A DNA stretch of 64,000 nucleotides, taken from positions 62,001 through 126,000 of the forward strand of contig JAIXTP010000013.1 of the NCBI GenBank assembly GCA_027483895.1. The letters run 5' to 3'. The notes beneath the pieces were generated by a model. It was not told the origin of the DNA. It saw only the letters and a list, made by a program, of their open reading frames with translations, and ran no database searches. Positions 1 through 8,273 of the stretch are shown here, one piece after another (position 1 is the stretch's first letter; each line of letters opens with the position of its first letter). This DNA comes from Hyphomicrobiales bacterium. Lineage in GTDB: Bacteria > Pseudomonadota > Alphaproteobacteria > Rhizobiales > Beijerinckiaceae. The position numbers and the translations under genes are program-made.

Positions 1-5
1 CGTCG

Positions 6-776
6 TCATGTCATCAGCCATCCGCCGGCGACGTCGATCACCTGCGCGGTGACGAAGGACGCGGCGTCCGAAGTGAGGAAAAGGCAGGTCTCGGCCACGT
101 CTTCCGCGGTACCGAAGCGGCGCAGCGGCGTGATCGCCTTGACCGCGTCGTTCGCGGCGCTCGCGGTGCCGCGCATCAGCGGCGTGTCGATCCGACCCGG
201 CGCGACGGCGTTCACCGTGATGCCGAAAGGACCGAGTTCGCCCGCGAGATGCTTGGTGAAGCCGATGAGCCCGGCCTTCGTCGCGGCATAGTGGACGCCG
301 ACGATGTCGCAGAAGGTCTTGCCCGCGACGGACGAGGTGCTGACGATCCGGCCGCGGCCGAGTTCGCGCATGCCGGGCACGACGGCCCGGGTGCAGTTGA
401 AGGCGCCCGTCAGATTGACGTCGAGCACCCGCTGCCATTCCGAGGGGGACATCTCCCACATCGGAGCGCGTTTTCCGTCGCTGCCGGATTTCGGCGAGAT
501 GCCGGCATTGTTGATCAGCACGTCGATGGGCCCGAGGGTCGCCGCGGCCTTTTCGCAGGCCGCCGCGACCGAGGCGTAGTCGGCCACGTCCGCGGCGAGG
601 CCGAGGGCCTTCCGGCCCTTGGCCGCGGCTTCCGCCGCCGCCGCTTCCGCCAGCGCGGGGTCGTGGTCGAGATAGACCACGGCGGCCCCGGCCGCCCCGT
701 GGGCGTCGGCGATGGCGCGGCCTATGCCGCGCCCCGACCCTGTGACGAGCGCGACGCGCCCGGTATGCGTGCTCAT
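6..776 (-). CDS. SDR family NAD(P)-dependent oxidoreductase
   Basis: This is a classical short-chain dehydrogenase of 256 residues, predicted to be a cytosolic NAD(P)-dependent alcohol/ketone oxidoreductase. The cofactor motif TGSGRGIG lies near residue 12, the NNAG motif is present, and the catalytic Tyr/Lys appear as YAATK after a serine-rich strand (STSSVAG). The C-terminal VIDVAGGWL is typical of the FabG-like branch. I chose the ATG at 776 because the SDR fold begins there and it overlaps the stop of the upstream quinone oxidoreductase gene (ATGA), which implies translational coupling. The in-frame extension upstream is the shadow of that gene. The substrate cannot be read from the sequence. 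Confidence 0.92.
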   Translation of the reverse strand: MSTHTGRVALVTGSGRGIGRAIADAHGAAGAAVVYLDHDPALAEAAAAEAAAKGRKALGLAADVADYASVAAACEKAAATLGPIDVLINNAGISPKSGSDGKRAPMWEMSPSEWQRVLDVNLTGAFNCTRAVVPGMRELGRGRIVSTSSVAGKTFCDIVGVHYAATKAGLIGFTKHLAGELGPFGITVNAVAPGRIDTPLMRGTASAANDAVKAITPLRRFGTAEDVAETCLFLTSDAASFVTAQVIDVAGGWLMT

Positions 777-1777
777 TTGCGGACCTCGAGCATGATCTTG
801 CCGACATGCGCGCTCGATTCCATCAGGGCATGCGCCTCGCGGGCCTGCTCCAGCGGAAAGATCTTGTGGATGAACGGGCGGATCGCGCCGGAATCGTAGA
901 GCGGCCACACGTCCGTGCGCAGCTTGTCGGCGATCGCCTTCTTCAGCTCGACCGAGCGCGGCCGCAGCGTGGAGCCGGTGATCGTCAGGCGGCGCAGCAT
1001 CAGCTGCACGAAGTCGAAATTCTCGACCTTGCTCGGCTGCAGGAAGGCGATCTGGACGAGACGGCCCTCGAAGGCGAGCGAGAGCAGGTTCTTCTGGATG
1101 TAGGGGCCGCCCACCATGTCGAGAATCACGTCGACGCCCTTGCCGTCGGTGAGCTCCTTCACCCGGGCCTGCCAATCCTCGGCGCGATAGTCGATCGCGA
1201 CGTCGGCGCCCATCTTGCGGCAGAACCCGCATTTTTCGGCCGAGCCGGCGGTCGCGTAGACCGTGGCGCCGAAATGCTTGGCGAGCTGGATGGCCGTGTA
1301 GCCGATGCCGCTCGACCCGCCGTGGATCAGGATCGTCTCGCCCTTCTTCAGCCGGCCGCGGGTGAAGACGTTGTCATAGACGGTGAAGACGTTCTCCGGC
1401 AGGCCGCCGGCTTCCAGAAGCGACAGGCCCTTCGGAATCGGCAGGCAGAGCGGGGCTTCGGCGATGCAATATTCCGCATAGCCGCCGCTGATCACGAGGG
1501 CGCAGACCTCGTCGCCGATCTTCAGGCCGGAGACGCCTTCGCCCAGCGCGACGATGCGGCCGGAAATCTCGAGGCCGGGAATGTCGGTGGCTCCCGGAGG
1601 CGGGGGGTAGCCGCCCGCGCGCTGCAGGCAATCGGGGCGATTCACGCCCGCGGCGGCGACTTCGACCAGAACCTGGCCGGCGCCGGGGACGGGCACCGGA
1701 CCGGTCTCGACTTCGACGACCTCGGGGCCGCCGGCGGCGGCGAAACGAATGCGGCGCATGGACGTGGGCAGACTCAT
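773..1777 (-). CDS. NAD(P)H quinone oxidoreductase, PIG3/zeta-crystallin type
   Basis: This 334-residue protein belongs to the zinc-independent quinone oxidoreductase branch of the medium-chain dehydrogenase superfamily. The N-terminal GroES-like half carries the RPDCLQR and GLEISG segments, and the Rossmann half carries HGGSSGIG followed by YATAGS. It would reduce quinones or enones with NADPH in the cytosol. The ATG at 1777 is preceded by a GAGGAA ribosome site, so the longer reading that starts further upstream is unlikely. Its stop overlaps the following SDR start. The pair is transcribed divergently from the transporter operon at 1982, with a shared 204-base control region. Confidence 0.92.
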   Translation of the reverse strand: MSLPTSMRRIRFAAAGGPEVVEVETGPVPVPGAGQVLVEVAAAGVNRPDCLQRAGGYPPPPGATDIPGLEISGRIVALGEGVSGLKIGDEVCALVISGGYAEYCIAEAPLCLPIPKGLSLLEAGGLPENVFTVYDNVFTRGRLKKGETILIHGGSSGIGYTAIQLAKHFGATVYATAGSAEKCGFCRKMGADVAIDYRAEDWQARVKELTDGKGVDVILDMVGGPYIQKNLLSLAFEGRLVQIAFLQPSKVENFDFVQLMLRRLTITGSTLRPRSVELKKAIADKLRTDVWPLYDSGAIRPFIHKIFPLEQAREAHALMESSAHVGKIMLEVRK

Positions 1778-1886
1778 CGGAAAGCGTTCCTCGGTGTTTT
1801 TCGAACTGCGGTCGAGGTGGTCGTGACTCGGTGTGAGCAAGTCAAGCCGTCTTACGACAAGCAACTTGTCAGGCAACTAGGTCATA

Positions 1887-1906
1887 TGCAACATGATCGG
1901 GTTGCA
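1887..1906. promoter_or_regulatory. Inverted repeat, candidate operator between divergent operons
   Basis: TGCAAC and GTTGCA form a perfect 6-base inverted repeat with an 8-base spacer, in the 204-base gap between the divergent quinone-oxidoreductase and transporter operons. Two further GCAAC half-sites lie just upstream (1861 and 1873). The placement suits a regulator binding both promoters. No regulator gene lies beside it in the window, so the protein that would bind is unknown. Confidence 0.35.
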
Positions 1907-1981
1907 AGGGGGCCTCGTCGCACCCTGCGGCATCTTTGAACCCAAAGCCCTCGGTCAAGGGGGCCCTCAGGGAGGTTCCTG

Positions 1982-3193
1982 ATGAAACTTCTGTTGAAGG
2001 CGGCGCTTGCCGCCGGTCTGGCCGTTTCCGCGACGGCCGCTACCGCGCAGGTCAAGATCGGCGCGCTCTATCCGTTCTCCGGCGGTCTCGCGCTGCTCGG
2101 CGATGAAAGCTTCCGCGGCCTCGAGCTGGCCGTCGAGGAACGCAATGCCGCGGGCGGCATCAACGGCAAGAAGATCGAGATGGTGAAGGGCGACGCCGTC
2201 GACCCGAACCAGGCGGTCGGCGAAGCCCGTCGCCTGACCTCGGTCGAGAAGGTGCAGGCCGTGTTCGGCACCTATTCCTCCTCGCTCTCGCTCGCCGCGA
2301 CGCAGGTCACCGAACTCGCCGGCGTTCCCTATTTCGAACTCGGCGCGATCTCCGATCCGATCACCGAGCGCGGCTTCAAGAACCTGTTCCGCTCGAACCC
2401 GACCGCCCGCGACTTCGCGGCGTCCATGGTCGATTCGATCGGCGAGGCGATCGCTCCGGCTCTCGGCGTCTCCGACCCGAAGACCCTGAAGGTCGCGATC
2501 ATCCATGAGGACTCGCTCTACGGCCAGACGGTCGCCGGCTACCAGACGGCGCGGGCCAAGGAGAAGGGCATCAACGTCGTCGAGACGCTTCCCTATTCGG
2601 CGAAGTCGGTCGACCTGACGCCGGTCATCCTGCGTCTGAAGTCGGCCGGTGCCGACGTCGTGCTGCAGACCTCCTACCAGAACGACACGGTGCTGTTCTT
2701 CCGCCAGGCGAAGGAACAGGGCTTCAAGCCGAAGGCCGTGATGGGCGCCGGCGGCGGCTACTCGCTCCGCGAGACGGCGCAGGCGGTCGGCTACGAGAAC
2801 ATCGAAGGCGCGCTCAACGTCGACTTCACCCAGTACAAGACGAATGCGGCCGCCGCCCCCGGCATCGCCGACTTCGTCGCGAAGTACAAGGCGAAGTACG
2901 GCACGGATCCGCGCTCGGGCCACAGCCTCGCGAACTATGTCGGCGCGAAGATCTTCTTCGACGCCTTCGCCTCCTCGAAGGACATGACGGCCGCTTCGAT
3001 CCGCGAGTCGGTCATGAAGATCGACCTGCCGCAGGGCTCGACCGCCTCCGGCTGGGGCGCGAAGTTCAACGAAGCGGGCCAGAACACCCGCGTGAAGCCG
3101 TTCGTCATGCAGTGGCAGGGCGGCGAACTCGTGACCGTCTTCCCGGCCGCCGCGGCCGTCACGAAGATGAAGACCGGCCTCGGCCAGAACTGA
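1982..3193 (+). CDS. Branched-chain amino acid-type ABC transporter substrate-binding protein
   Basis: This is a periplasmic type-I solute-binding protein (LivK/Peripla_BP_6 family), 403 residues. A Sec signal peptide covers about residues 1-22 (basic MKLLLK start, hydrophobic core, ATAQ cleavage region), followed by the family-typical VKIGALYPFSGG. The start has a strong GGGAGG ribosome site. It delivers ligand to the permeases and ATPases encoded immediately downstream. Proteins of this family bind amino acids but also aromatic acids, amides and polyols, so the ligand is open. The neighbouring oxidoreductases suggest a catabolic substrate rather than leucine. Confidence 0.93.
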   Translation: MKLLLKAALAAGLAVSATAATAQVKIGALYPFSGGLALLGDESFRGLELAVEERNAAGGINGKKIEMVKGDAVDPNQAVGEARRLTSVEKVQAVFGTYSSSLSLAATQVTELAGVPYFELGAISDPITERGFKNLFRSNPTARDFAASMVDSIGEAIAPALGVSDPKTLKVAIIHEDSLYGQTVAGYQTARAKEKGINVVETLPYSAKSVDLTPVILRLKSAGADVVLQTSYQNDTVLFFRQAKEQGFKPKAVMGAGGGYSLRETAQAVGYENIEGALNVDFTQYKTNAAAAPGIADFVAKYKAKYGTDPRSGHSLANYVGAKIFFDAFASSKDMTAASIRESVMKIDLPQGSTASGWGAKFNEAGQNTRVKPFVMQWQGGELVTVFPAAAAVTKMKTGLGQN

Positions 3194-3206
3194 TCTCCCG
3201 TCTGCC

Positions 3207-3236
3207 GGCCCGTCGCGGATCGCTCCGCGACGGGCC
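3207..3236 (+). terminator. Strong hairpin after the binding-protein gene
   Basis: A perfect 13-base-pair GC-rich stem (GGCCCGTCGCGGA with its complement) closes a 4-base loop 13 bases after the stop codon. There is no T-run, so it is better read as an mRNA-stabilising or attenuating element that leaves more binding-protein message than permease message. The second importer in this window has a hairpin at the equivalent place. Confidence 0.6.
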
Positions 3237-3308
3237 CCTTCAACACGTCGTCCCACGACGGCCCAGCGGCCGCCGCGCGACGACTCTCGCCCCGAGGAAC
3301 TGCGCTCG

Positions 3309-4181
3309 ATGGACGTCCTGATCCAACTCCTCATCAACGGCATCATGCTCGGCAGCATGTACGCCATCATCAGCGTGGGTCTCACGCTCATCTTCGGCGT
3401 GGTCCGCGTCGTGAACTTCGCCCACGGCGAATTCCTGATGGTCGGCATGTATGCCGTCTATCTGCTGTTCGCGAAGCTGGGCGTCCACCCGTATGTCGCG
3501 GCGGTTCCCGTCGTGATCCTGCTCTTCCTGCTCGGCGTGCTCATCCAGCGCTTCATCATCCAGCCGCTGCTCGACGCCGACGAACACATCCAGATCTTCG
3601 CGACGGTGGGTCTCTCCACCGCGCTGGTGAACCTCGCGCTGATGGTCTTCGGCGCCGACCTCTATTCGGTGAGCGCTCCCGACCTGCGCCAGTCGCTCCG
3701 CCTCGGCCCCTATACGGTGCTTGTGGGACAGGTCGTGATGTTGGCCGCCTCGCTGGCGCTCGTCATCGGCCTTCATGCCTTCATGCAGACGACGGCGCTC
3801 GGCCGCGCGATCCGCGCCACGGCGCAGAACCGCACCGCCGCCCTTCTGATGGGCGTGCGCGTCGACCGCATCTACATCATCTCCTTCGGTCTCGGCGCCG
3901 CCTGCGTGGGCCTTGCGGCCGCGCTCGTCTCCCCGCTGTTCCCGGCCACCCCCACCGTCGGAACCTATTTCGTGCTGACGGCCTTCGTGGTCGTCGTGCT
4001 CGGCGGCATGCGCAGCATGTACGGCGCGTTCCTCGGCGCGATGATCATCGGCCTCGTGGACAGCCTGTCGGCCTACTACATCGCGCCCGACCTCAAGGAG
4101 GTCGTCTATTTTGCGATCTTCATCCTCATCCTGATCTTCAAACCTACCGGCCTCTTCGGCTTCGGCCGCGGGACGGAGTGA
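3309..4181 (+). CDS. Branched-chain-type ABC transporter permease, LivH family
   Basis: This 290-residue inner-membrane permease has the LivH-family opening LINGIMLGSMYAIISVG, the VNFAHGEFLMVG segment and a late VLGGMRSMYGAFLGA loop that contacts the ATPase. There are about eight hydrophobic segments. It would form the translocation pore with the permease half of the next protein. It sits third in the operon layout after the binding protein and the hairpin, 4 bases before the next gene. Confidence 0.93.
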   Translation: MDVLIQLLINGIMLGSMYAIISVGLTLIFGVVRVVNFAHGEFLMVGMYAVYLLFAKLGVHPYVAAVPVVILLFLLGVLIQRFIIQPLLDADEHIQIFATVGLSTALVNLALMVFGADLYSVSAPDLRQSLRLGPYTVLVGQVVMLAASLALVIGLHAFMQTTALGRAIRATAQNRTAALLMGVRVDRIYIISFGLGAACVGLAAALVSPLFPATPTVGTYFVLTAFVVVVLGGMRSMYGAFLGAMIIGLVDSLSAYYIAPDLKEVVYFAIFILILIFKPTGLFGFGRGTE

Positions 4182-4185
4182 CCCC

Positions 4186-6018
4186 ATGACCCAACAGTCC
4201 GCTGCGGCTTCGTCCGCCACCTCCGGATCGGGGCTGCTCTTGCAGCTCACGAATCCGAAAGTCTACGTCTCGCTGCTGGCGCTCTCGCTGGTGCTGGTGA
4301 TCCCGCTCGTTTCGGGATCGCCCTTCCTGATCCACGTCTTCGTGACGATCTGCGTGTTCGCGGCGCTTTCGACCGCGTGGAACATCGTGGGCGGCTATGC
4401 CGGCCAGCTCTCGCTCGGCCACATGATGTTCTACGGCATCGGCGCCTATACGACGGCGCTGCTGATCCAGCATTTCGGCCTGACGCCGTGGATCGGCATG
4501 TGGATCGGTGCGGTGATCGCCGCGGTCGTCGCCGCGCTGATCGGCTATCCCTGCTTCCGCCTGCGCGGTCCGTTCTTCTCGCTGTCGACCATCGCCTTCC
4601 TCGAAGTGATCCGCCTTCTGGCGATCCATTTCGTCGGCTTCACCGGTGGTTCGGCGGGCCTCATCGTCCCGCTGAAGCTCGGCTGGGCGTGGATGGTGTT
4701 CTCCGACAAGACGAACTACCTCTACATCGCCTTCGGCCTGCTGCTCCTGACGATCGGCGTGTCGCTCGCGATCCGCACTTCGCGTCTCGGCTATTATCTG
4801 ACCGCGGTGCGCGAACGCGAGGATGCGGCGCTGGCCGCCGGCATCAGCAATTCCGACGTGAAGCTCAAGGCCGTCATCGTCTCGGCGATGCTGACGGCGC
4901 TGATCGGCGCGTTCCACGCGATGTATCTGACCTTCCTCGAGCCCGCGACGATGTTCTCGCTCGGAACCTCGATCGAGGTCGCGATGTTCTCGCTGATCGG
5001 CGGTCTCGGCACCGTGGCGGGCCCGCTGCTCGGCACCGTGCTCGTCGTCCCGCTGGCGGAACTCGCCCGCGGCTGGCTCGGCGCGCAGGCGAACGGCCTT
5101 CACGGCTTCGTCTACGGCACCGTGCTCGTGCTCATCACGCTGACTCTGCCCGCCGGTCTCGTCGGCACCTTCGGCCCGACCGTCTCGCGCTGGATCGACC
5201 GCCTCCCCGGCGGCGGCCGTCGCCCGGCCGAGCGCATCGCCCCCGCGCTGCGCAAGCTCGAAGGCGCGAAGGGCGAGCCGATCCTCACGACCAAGAACCT
5301 CGTGATGCAGTTCGGCGGCCTCACCGCCACCGACAACGTCTCGATCACGCTCAAGCGCGGCGAGATCCTCGGCATCATCGGGCCGAACGGCGCGGGCAAG
5401 ACCACGCTGTTCAACCAGATGTCGGGCTTCCTGATCCCGACCTCGGGCACCGTGGCCGTGGCGGGACCGAACGGCGCGATGGTGACGCCCGCATCGCCCG
5501 ACGGCTTCGCCCGTCTCGGCGTGGGCCGCACCTTCCAGATCGTGCAGCCGTTCGGTCGTCTCTCGGTGATCGAGAACATCATGATCGGCGCCTTCCTGCG
5601 GCATCCGAACGTCCAGGACGCCCGTGCGGTCGCGCTCCGCGTCGCCGCGACGGTGGGTCTGCTCGACCAGAAGGACGTCGAGGCGCGCAACCTGCCGATC
5701 GGTGCGCTCAAGCGCCTCGAAGTCGCCCGCACGCTGGCGAGCGAGCCGGACATCCTCCTCCTCGACGAGGTGATGGCCGGTCAGAACCAGTCCGACACGA
5801 TGCGCATGGTCGAGCTGATCCGTTCGATCCGCGACACCGGCGTCACCGTGATCGCCATCGAACACAACATGCAGGCGATCATGAGCCTGTCGGACCGGAT
5901 CGTCGTGATCGACAACGGTCGCATGATCGCCGAGGGCGACCCCCGCGAGGTGGTCAAGGACCGCAAGGTGATCGAAGCCTATCTCGGAGAGGATTTCGTC
6001 GATGCTCAGGGTTTCTGA
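4186..6018 (+). CDS. Fused LivM-type permease and LivG-type ATPase
   Basis: This single 610-residue protein joins two transporter subunits that are usually separate. Residues about 20-335 are a LivM-like permease (AWNIVGGYAGQLSLGH, later LIGGLGTVAGPLLG). After a Pro/Arg-rich linker near 335-360, residues about 360-605 are a LivG-like nucleotide-binding domain with Walker A GPNGAGKTT near residue 400, a signature region LPIGALKRLEVAR instead of LSGGQ, and Walker B ILLLDEVMAG. The signature variant is known in LivG-type proteins. No stop or frameshift lies in the linker, so the fusion is continuous in this sequence. The 3' end overlaps the livF-like gene by 17 bases. Confidence 0.93.
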   Translation: MTQQSAAASSATSGSGLLLQLTNPKVYVSLLALSLVLVIPLVSGSPFLIHVFVTICVFAALSTAWNIVGGYAGQLSLGHMMFYGIGAYTTALLIQHFGLTPWIGMWIGAVIAAVVAALIGYPCFRLRGPFFSLSTIAFLEVIRLLAIHFVGFTGGSAGLIVPLKLGWAWMVFSDKTNYLYIAFGLLLLTIGVSLAIRTSRLGYYLTAVREREDAALAAGISNSDVKLKAVIVSAMLTALIGAFHAMYLTFLEPATMFSLGTSIEVAMFSLIGGLGTVAGPLLGTVLVVPLAELARGWLGAQANGLHGFVYGTVLVLITLTLPAGLVGTFGPTVSRWIDRLPGGGRRPAERIAPALRKLEGAKGEPILTTKNLVMQFGGLTATDNVSITLKRGEILGIIGPNGAGKTTLFNQMSGFLIPTSGTVAVAGPNGAMVTPASPDGFARLGVGRTFQIVQPFGRLSVIENIMIGAFLRHPNVQDARAVALRVAATVGLLDQKDVEARNLPIGALKRLEVARTLASEPDILLLDEVMAGQNQSDTMRMVELIRSIRDTGVTVIAIEHNMQAIMSLSDRIVVIDNGRMIAEGDPREVVKDRKVIEAYLGEDFVDAQGF

Positions 6019-6706
6019 CGTCACGGCCGGCTATGGCCGGACCGTCATTCTTCAGGACGTCTCGCTCACCGTCGGCACCGGCGAGATCGTCACGATCATC
6101 GGCTCGAACGGCGCGGGCAAGTCGACCCTGCTGCGCACCATCTCCGGCATCGTGAAGCCGTCGAAGGGCAAGATCGAGTTCGACGGCAAGGACATCACCG
6201 GCGCCGTGCCCGCGGACATCGTGGGTGCGGGCCTGATCCAGGTGCCCGAAGCGCGCCAGCTCTTCCCGGTCATGACCGTTCTCGACAACGTCCTGATGGG
6301 CGCCTACCACGGCAATGTCCGCGAAGGCGTGTCGCAGCGGCTCGAAGAGGTGCTCGACATCTTCCCGCGCGTCCGCGAGCGCTCCCAGCAGCTCGCCGGT
6401 TCGCTCTCGGGCGGCGAGCAGCAGATGGTGGCGATCGCGCGCGGCCTGATGGCCAAGCCGAAGCTGCTGATGCTCGACGAGCCGTCGCTCGGTCTCGCCC
6501 CGATCATCGTCGGCCAGATGTTCGACGTGGTCGAACGCATCCGGCAGATGGGCACCACGGTCCTCCTCGTCGAGCAGAAGGCCTTCCACGCGCTCAAGAT
6601 CGCGGAACGGGCCTATGTGATCGAGAACGGCCGCATCGCGCGGGAGAACACGGGCGTCGGCATGCTCGCCGATCCGCACGTGAAGACCGCCTATCTCGGG
6701 ATCTGA
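6002..6706 (+). CDS. Branched-chain-type ABC transporter ATPase, LivF family
   Basis: This 234-residue second ATPase completes the importer. Walker A is GSNGAGKST, the signature is LSGGEQQM, and Walker B is LLMLDEPSLGLAP followed by the H-loop region LLVEQKAFHAL. It lacks the C-terminal extension of LivG and has the LivF-typical VPEARQLFPVMTVLDN segment. The start lies inside the end of the fused permease-ATPase gene, which implies coupled translation. The stop is followed after three bases by the next start, so the transporter and the oxidoreductases very probably share one transcript. Confidence 0.94.
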   Translation: MLRVSDVTAGYGRTVILQDVSLTVGTGEIVTIIGSNGAGKSTLLRTISGIVKPSKGKIEFDGKDITGAVPADIVGAGLIQVPEARQLFPVMTVLDNVLMGAYHGNVREGVSQRLEEVLDIFPRVRERSQQLAGSLSGGEQQMVAIARGLMAKPKLLMLDEPSLGLAPIIVGQMFDVVERIRQMGTTVLLVEQKAFHALKIAERAYVIENGRIARENTGVGMLADPHVKTAYLGI

Positions 6707-6709
6707 GCC

Positions 6710-7504
6710 ATGGCGGAGATCACGGGACGGACCCGCGTCTGGGCGATCCTCGCGGATCCCATCACGCAGGTGAAGACGCCGCAGATGATCAATGCGGTCA
6801 TCGCCGAGCGCGGCGTCGACGGCGTGATGATCCCGATGCACGTCGCACCGGAAAACCTCGCGGCCATGGTCGCGGGGATCCGGGGCATGAAGAACTGCGG
6901 CGGCATCATCATCACCGTTCCGCACAAGTCCGCCATCGTGGATCTGCTCGACGAGGTGAGCCCGACGGCCCGCCTCATCGGCGCGGTGAACACGGTCCGC
7001 CGCGAGGCGGACGGGCGGCTTGTGGGCGAGATGCTCGACGGCATCGGCTTCGTCACCGGGCTGAAGAAGAACGGCATCGATCCGAAGGGCCGGTCGGCCT
7101 ATCTCGCGGGTGCGGGCGGGGCCGCGAACGCCATCGCCTTCGCGCTCGCGGATGCGGGCGTCACGCGCCTGACGATCGCGAACCGGACGCGGGCCAAGGC
7201 GGAGGACCTCGCCTCCCGCATCGCGGTCGCGCATCCGGCGCTGCGCGTGGACATCGGCACGCCGGACGCTTCGGGGCACGACCTCGTCGTCAACGGCACG
7301 TCGCTCGGCCTGCGCGCGGGCGATCCGTTGCCGCTCGATGCGGGCTCGCTCTCGTCCGATCAGATCGTCGCCGAGATCATCATGGATCCGGAAGAAACGG
7401 CGATCATGGCCGCGGCGCGGGCCAAGGGCTGCCGGGTTCATCCCGGCCGGCCGATGCTGCTCGCACAGCGCGAACTGATGGCCGACTTCACGGGAATCCG
7501 CTGA
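6710..7504 (+). CDS. Shikimate dehydrogenase-like oxidoreductase (AroE family, altered substrate site)
   Basis: This 264-residue protein has the AroE fold: an N-terminal substrate domain and a C-terminal NADP-binding domain (AGAGGAANAIAFAL near residue 130, then a TIANRT strand). The catalytic lysine (K73 in TVPHK), N94 and D110 (DGIGF) are kept. The two serines that hold the shikimate carboxylate (usual PIxHSLSP) are replaced: residues 17-24 read PITQVKTP. It therefore may act on another hydroxy acid or a quinate-like compound, not shikimate. Context (ABC importer upstream, SDR overlapping by one base downstream) supports a catabolic role. It should not be named aroE. Confidence 0.85.
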   Translation: MAEITGRTRVWAILADPITQVKTPQMINAVIAERGVDGVMIPMHVAPENLAAMVAGIRGMKNCGGIIITVPHKSAIVDLLDEVSPTARLIGAVNTVRREADGRLVGEMLDGIGFVTGLKKNGIDPKGRSAYLAGAGGAANAIAFALADAGVTRLTIANRTRAKAEDLASRIAVAHPALRVDIGTPDASGHDLVVNGTSLGLRAGDPLPLDAGSLSSDQIVAEIIMDPEETAIMAAARAKGCRVHPGRPMLLAQRELMADFTGIR

Positions 7505-8262
7505 TGGCCTCCTCGGACGATCTCTCCGGCAAGCGCGCGCTCGTCACGGGCGGCTGCGCGGGCATCGGGCTCGCGATCGTCCGGGCCTATCGCGCGGCGG
7601 GCGCACGCGTCGCCGTGCTCGACCGTCAGGCCGCGTCCGACGCGTTCCGCGCCGAATTGCCGGACGTGCCGGTCTTCGCCTGCGACGTCGCGGATCCGGA
7701 CGACGTCCGCAAGGGTTTCGACGGCGCCGCGGACGCGCTCGGCGGGCTGGATGCGGTCGTCGCCAATGCGGGCATCTCCCAGAACTGCCCGACGCTGGAT
7801 CTCGATTTCGCGGGCTGGCGGAAGGTGATGTCCGTCAATCTCGACGGCGTCTTCCTGACGGCGCATGAGGCGGGCCGCCGGATGGCCGCTTCGGGCGGCG
7901 GCAGCATCCTGCTGATGGCGTCGATGTACGGCGTCGTCGCGGCGCCCGAACGCCTCGGCTACTGCGTGTCGAAGAGCGGCACGGTGATGATGGCCAAGGC
8001 GCTCGCCGTCGAATGGGCGAAGCTCGGCATCCGCGTCAACGCGCTTGCGCCCGGCTATGTCCGGACGCCCTTCGTGGACGATCTCGTCGCCCGCGGCAGG
8101 CTCGATCCTGTCAAACTCGAGGCGCGGACGCCCATCGGCCGGATGATCGATCCGACCGAGATCGCCGACGCCGCCCGCTTCCTCGTCTCCGACGCCGCCC
8201 GCGCCGTCACCGGACAGGTGTTCGGCGTCGACGGCGGCTGGACCGCAAACGGCTACCTCTGA
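7504..8262 (+). CDS. SDR family NAD(P)-dependent oxidoreductase
   Basis: This is a classical SDR of 252 residues. The cofactor motif is TGGCAGIG near residue 16, NAG is near residue 90, the catalytic serine lies in LLMASMYG, and Tyr/Lys are in YCVSKSG. It ends in the FabG-like VFGVDGGW. The start codon overlaps the stop of the AroE-like gene by one base (TGATG), implying coupled translation. It would oxidise or reduce a hydroxyl in the same pathway as the AroE-like protein. The substrate is unknown. Confidence 0.92.
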   Translation: MASSDDLSGKRALVTGGCAGIGLAIVRAYRAAGARVAVLDRQAASDAFRAELPDVPVFACDVADPDDVRKGFDGAADALGGLDAVVANAGISQNCPTLDLDFAGWRKVMSVNLDGVFLTAHEAGRRMAASGGGSILLMASMYGVVAAPERLGYCVSKSGTVMMAKALAVEWAKLGIRVNALAPGYVRTPFVDDLVARGRLDPVKLEARTPIGRMIDPTEIADAARFLVSDAARAVTGQVFGVDGGWTANGYL

Positions 8263-8273
8263 GGTCAAAGACC

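Noticed and set aside
6710-7504. Annotation as aroE of the shikimate pathway
   Set aside because: The substrate-holding serines are replaced and the gene lies in a catabolic importer operon.
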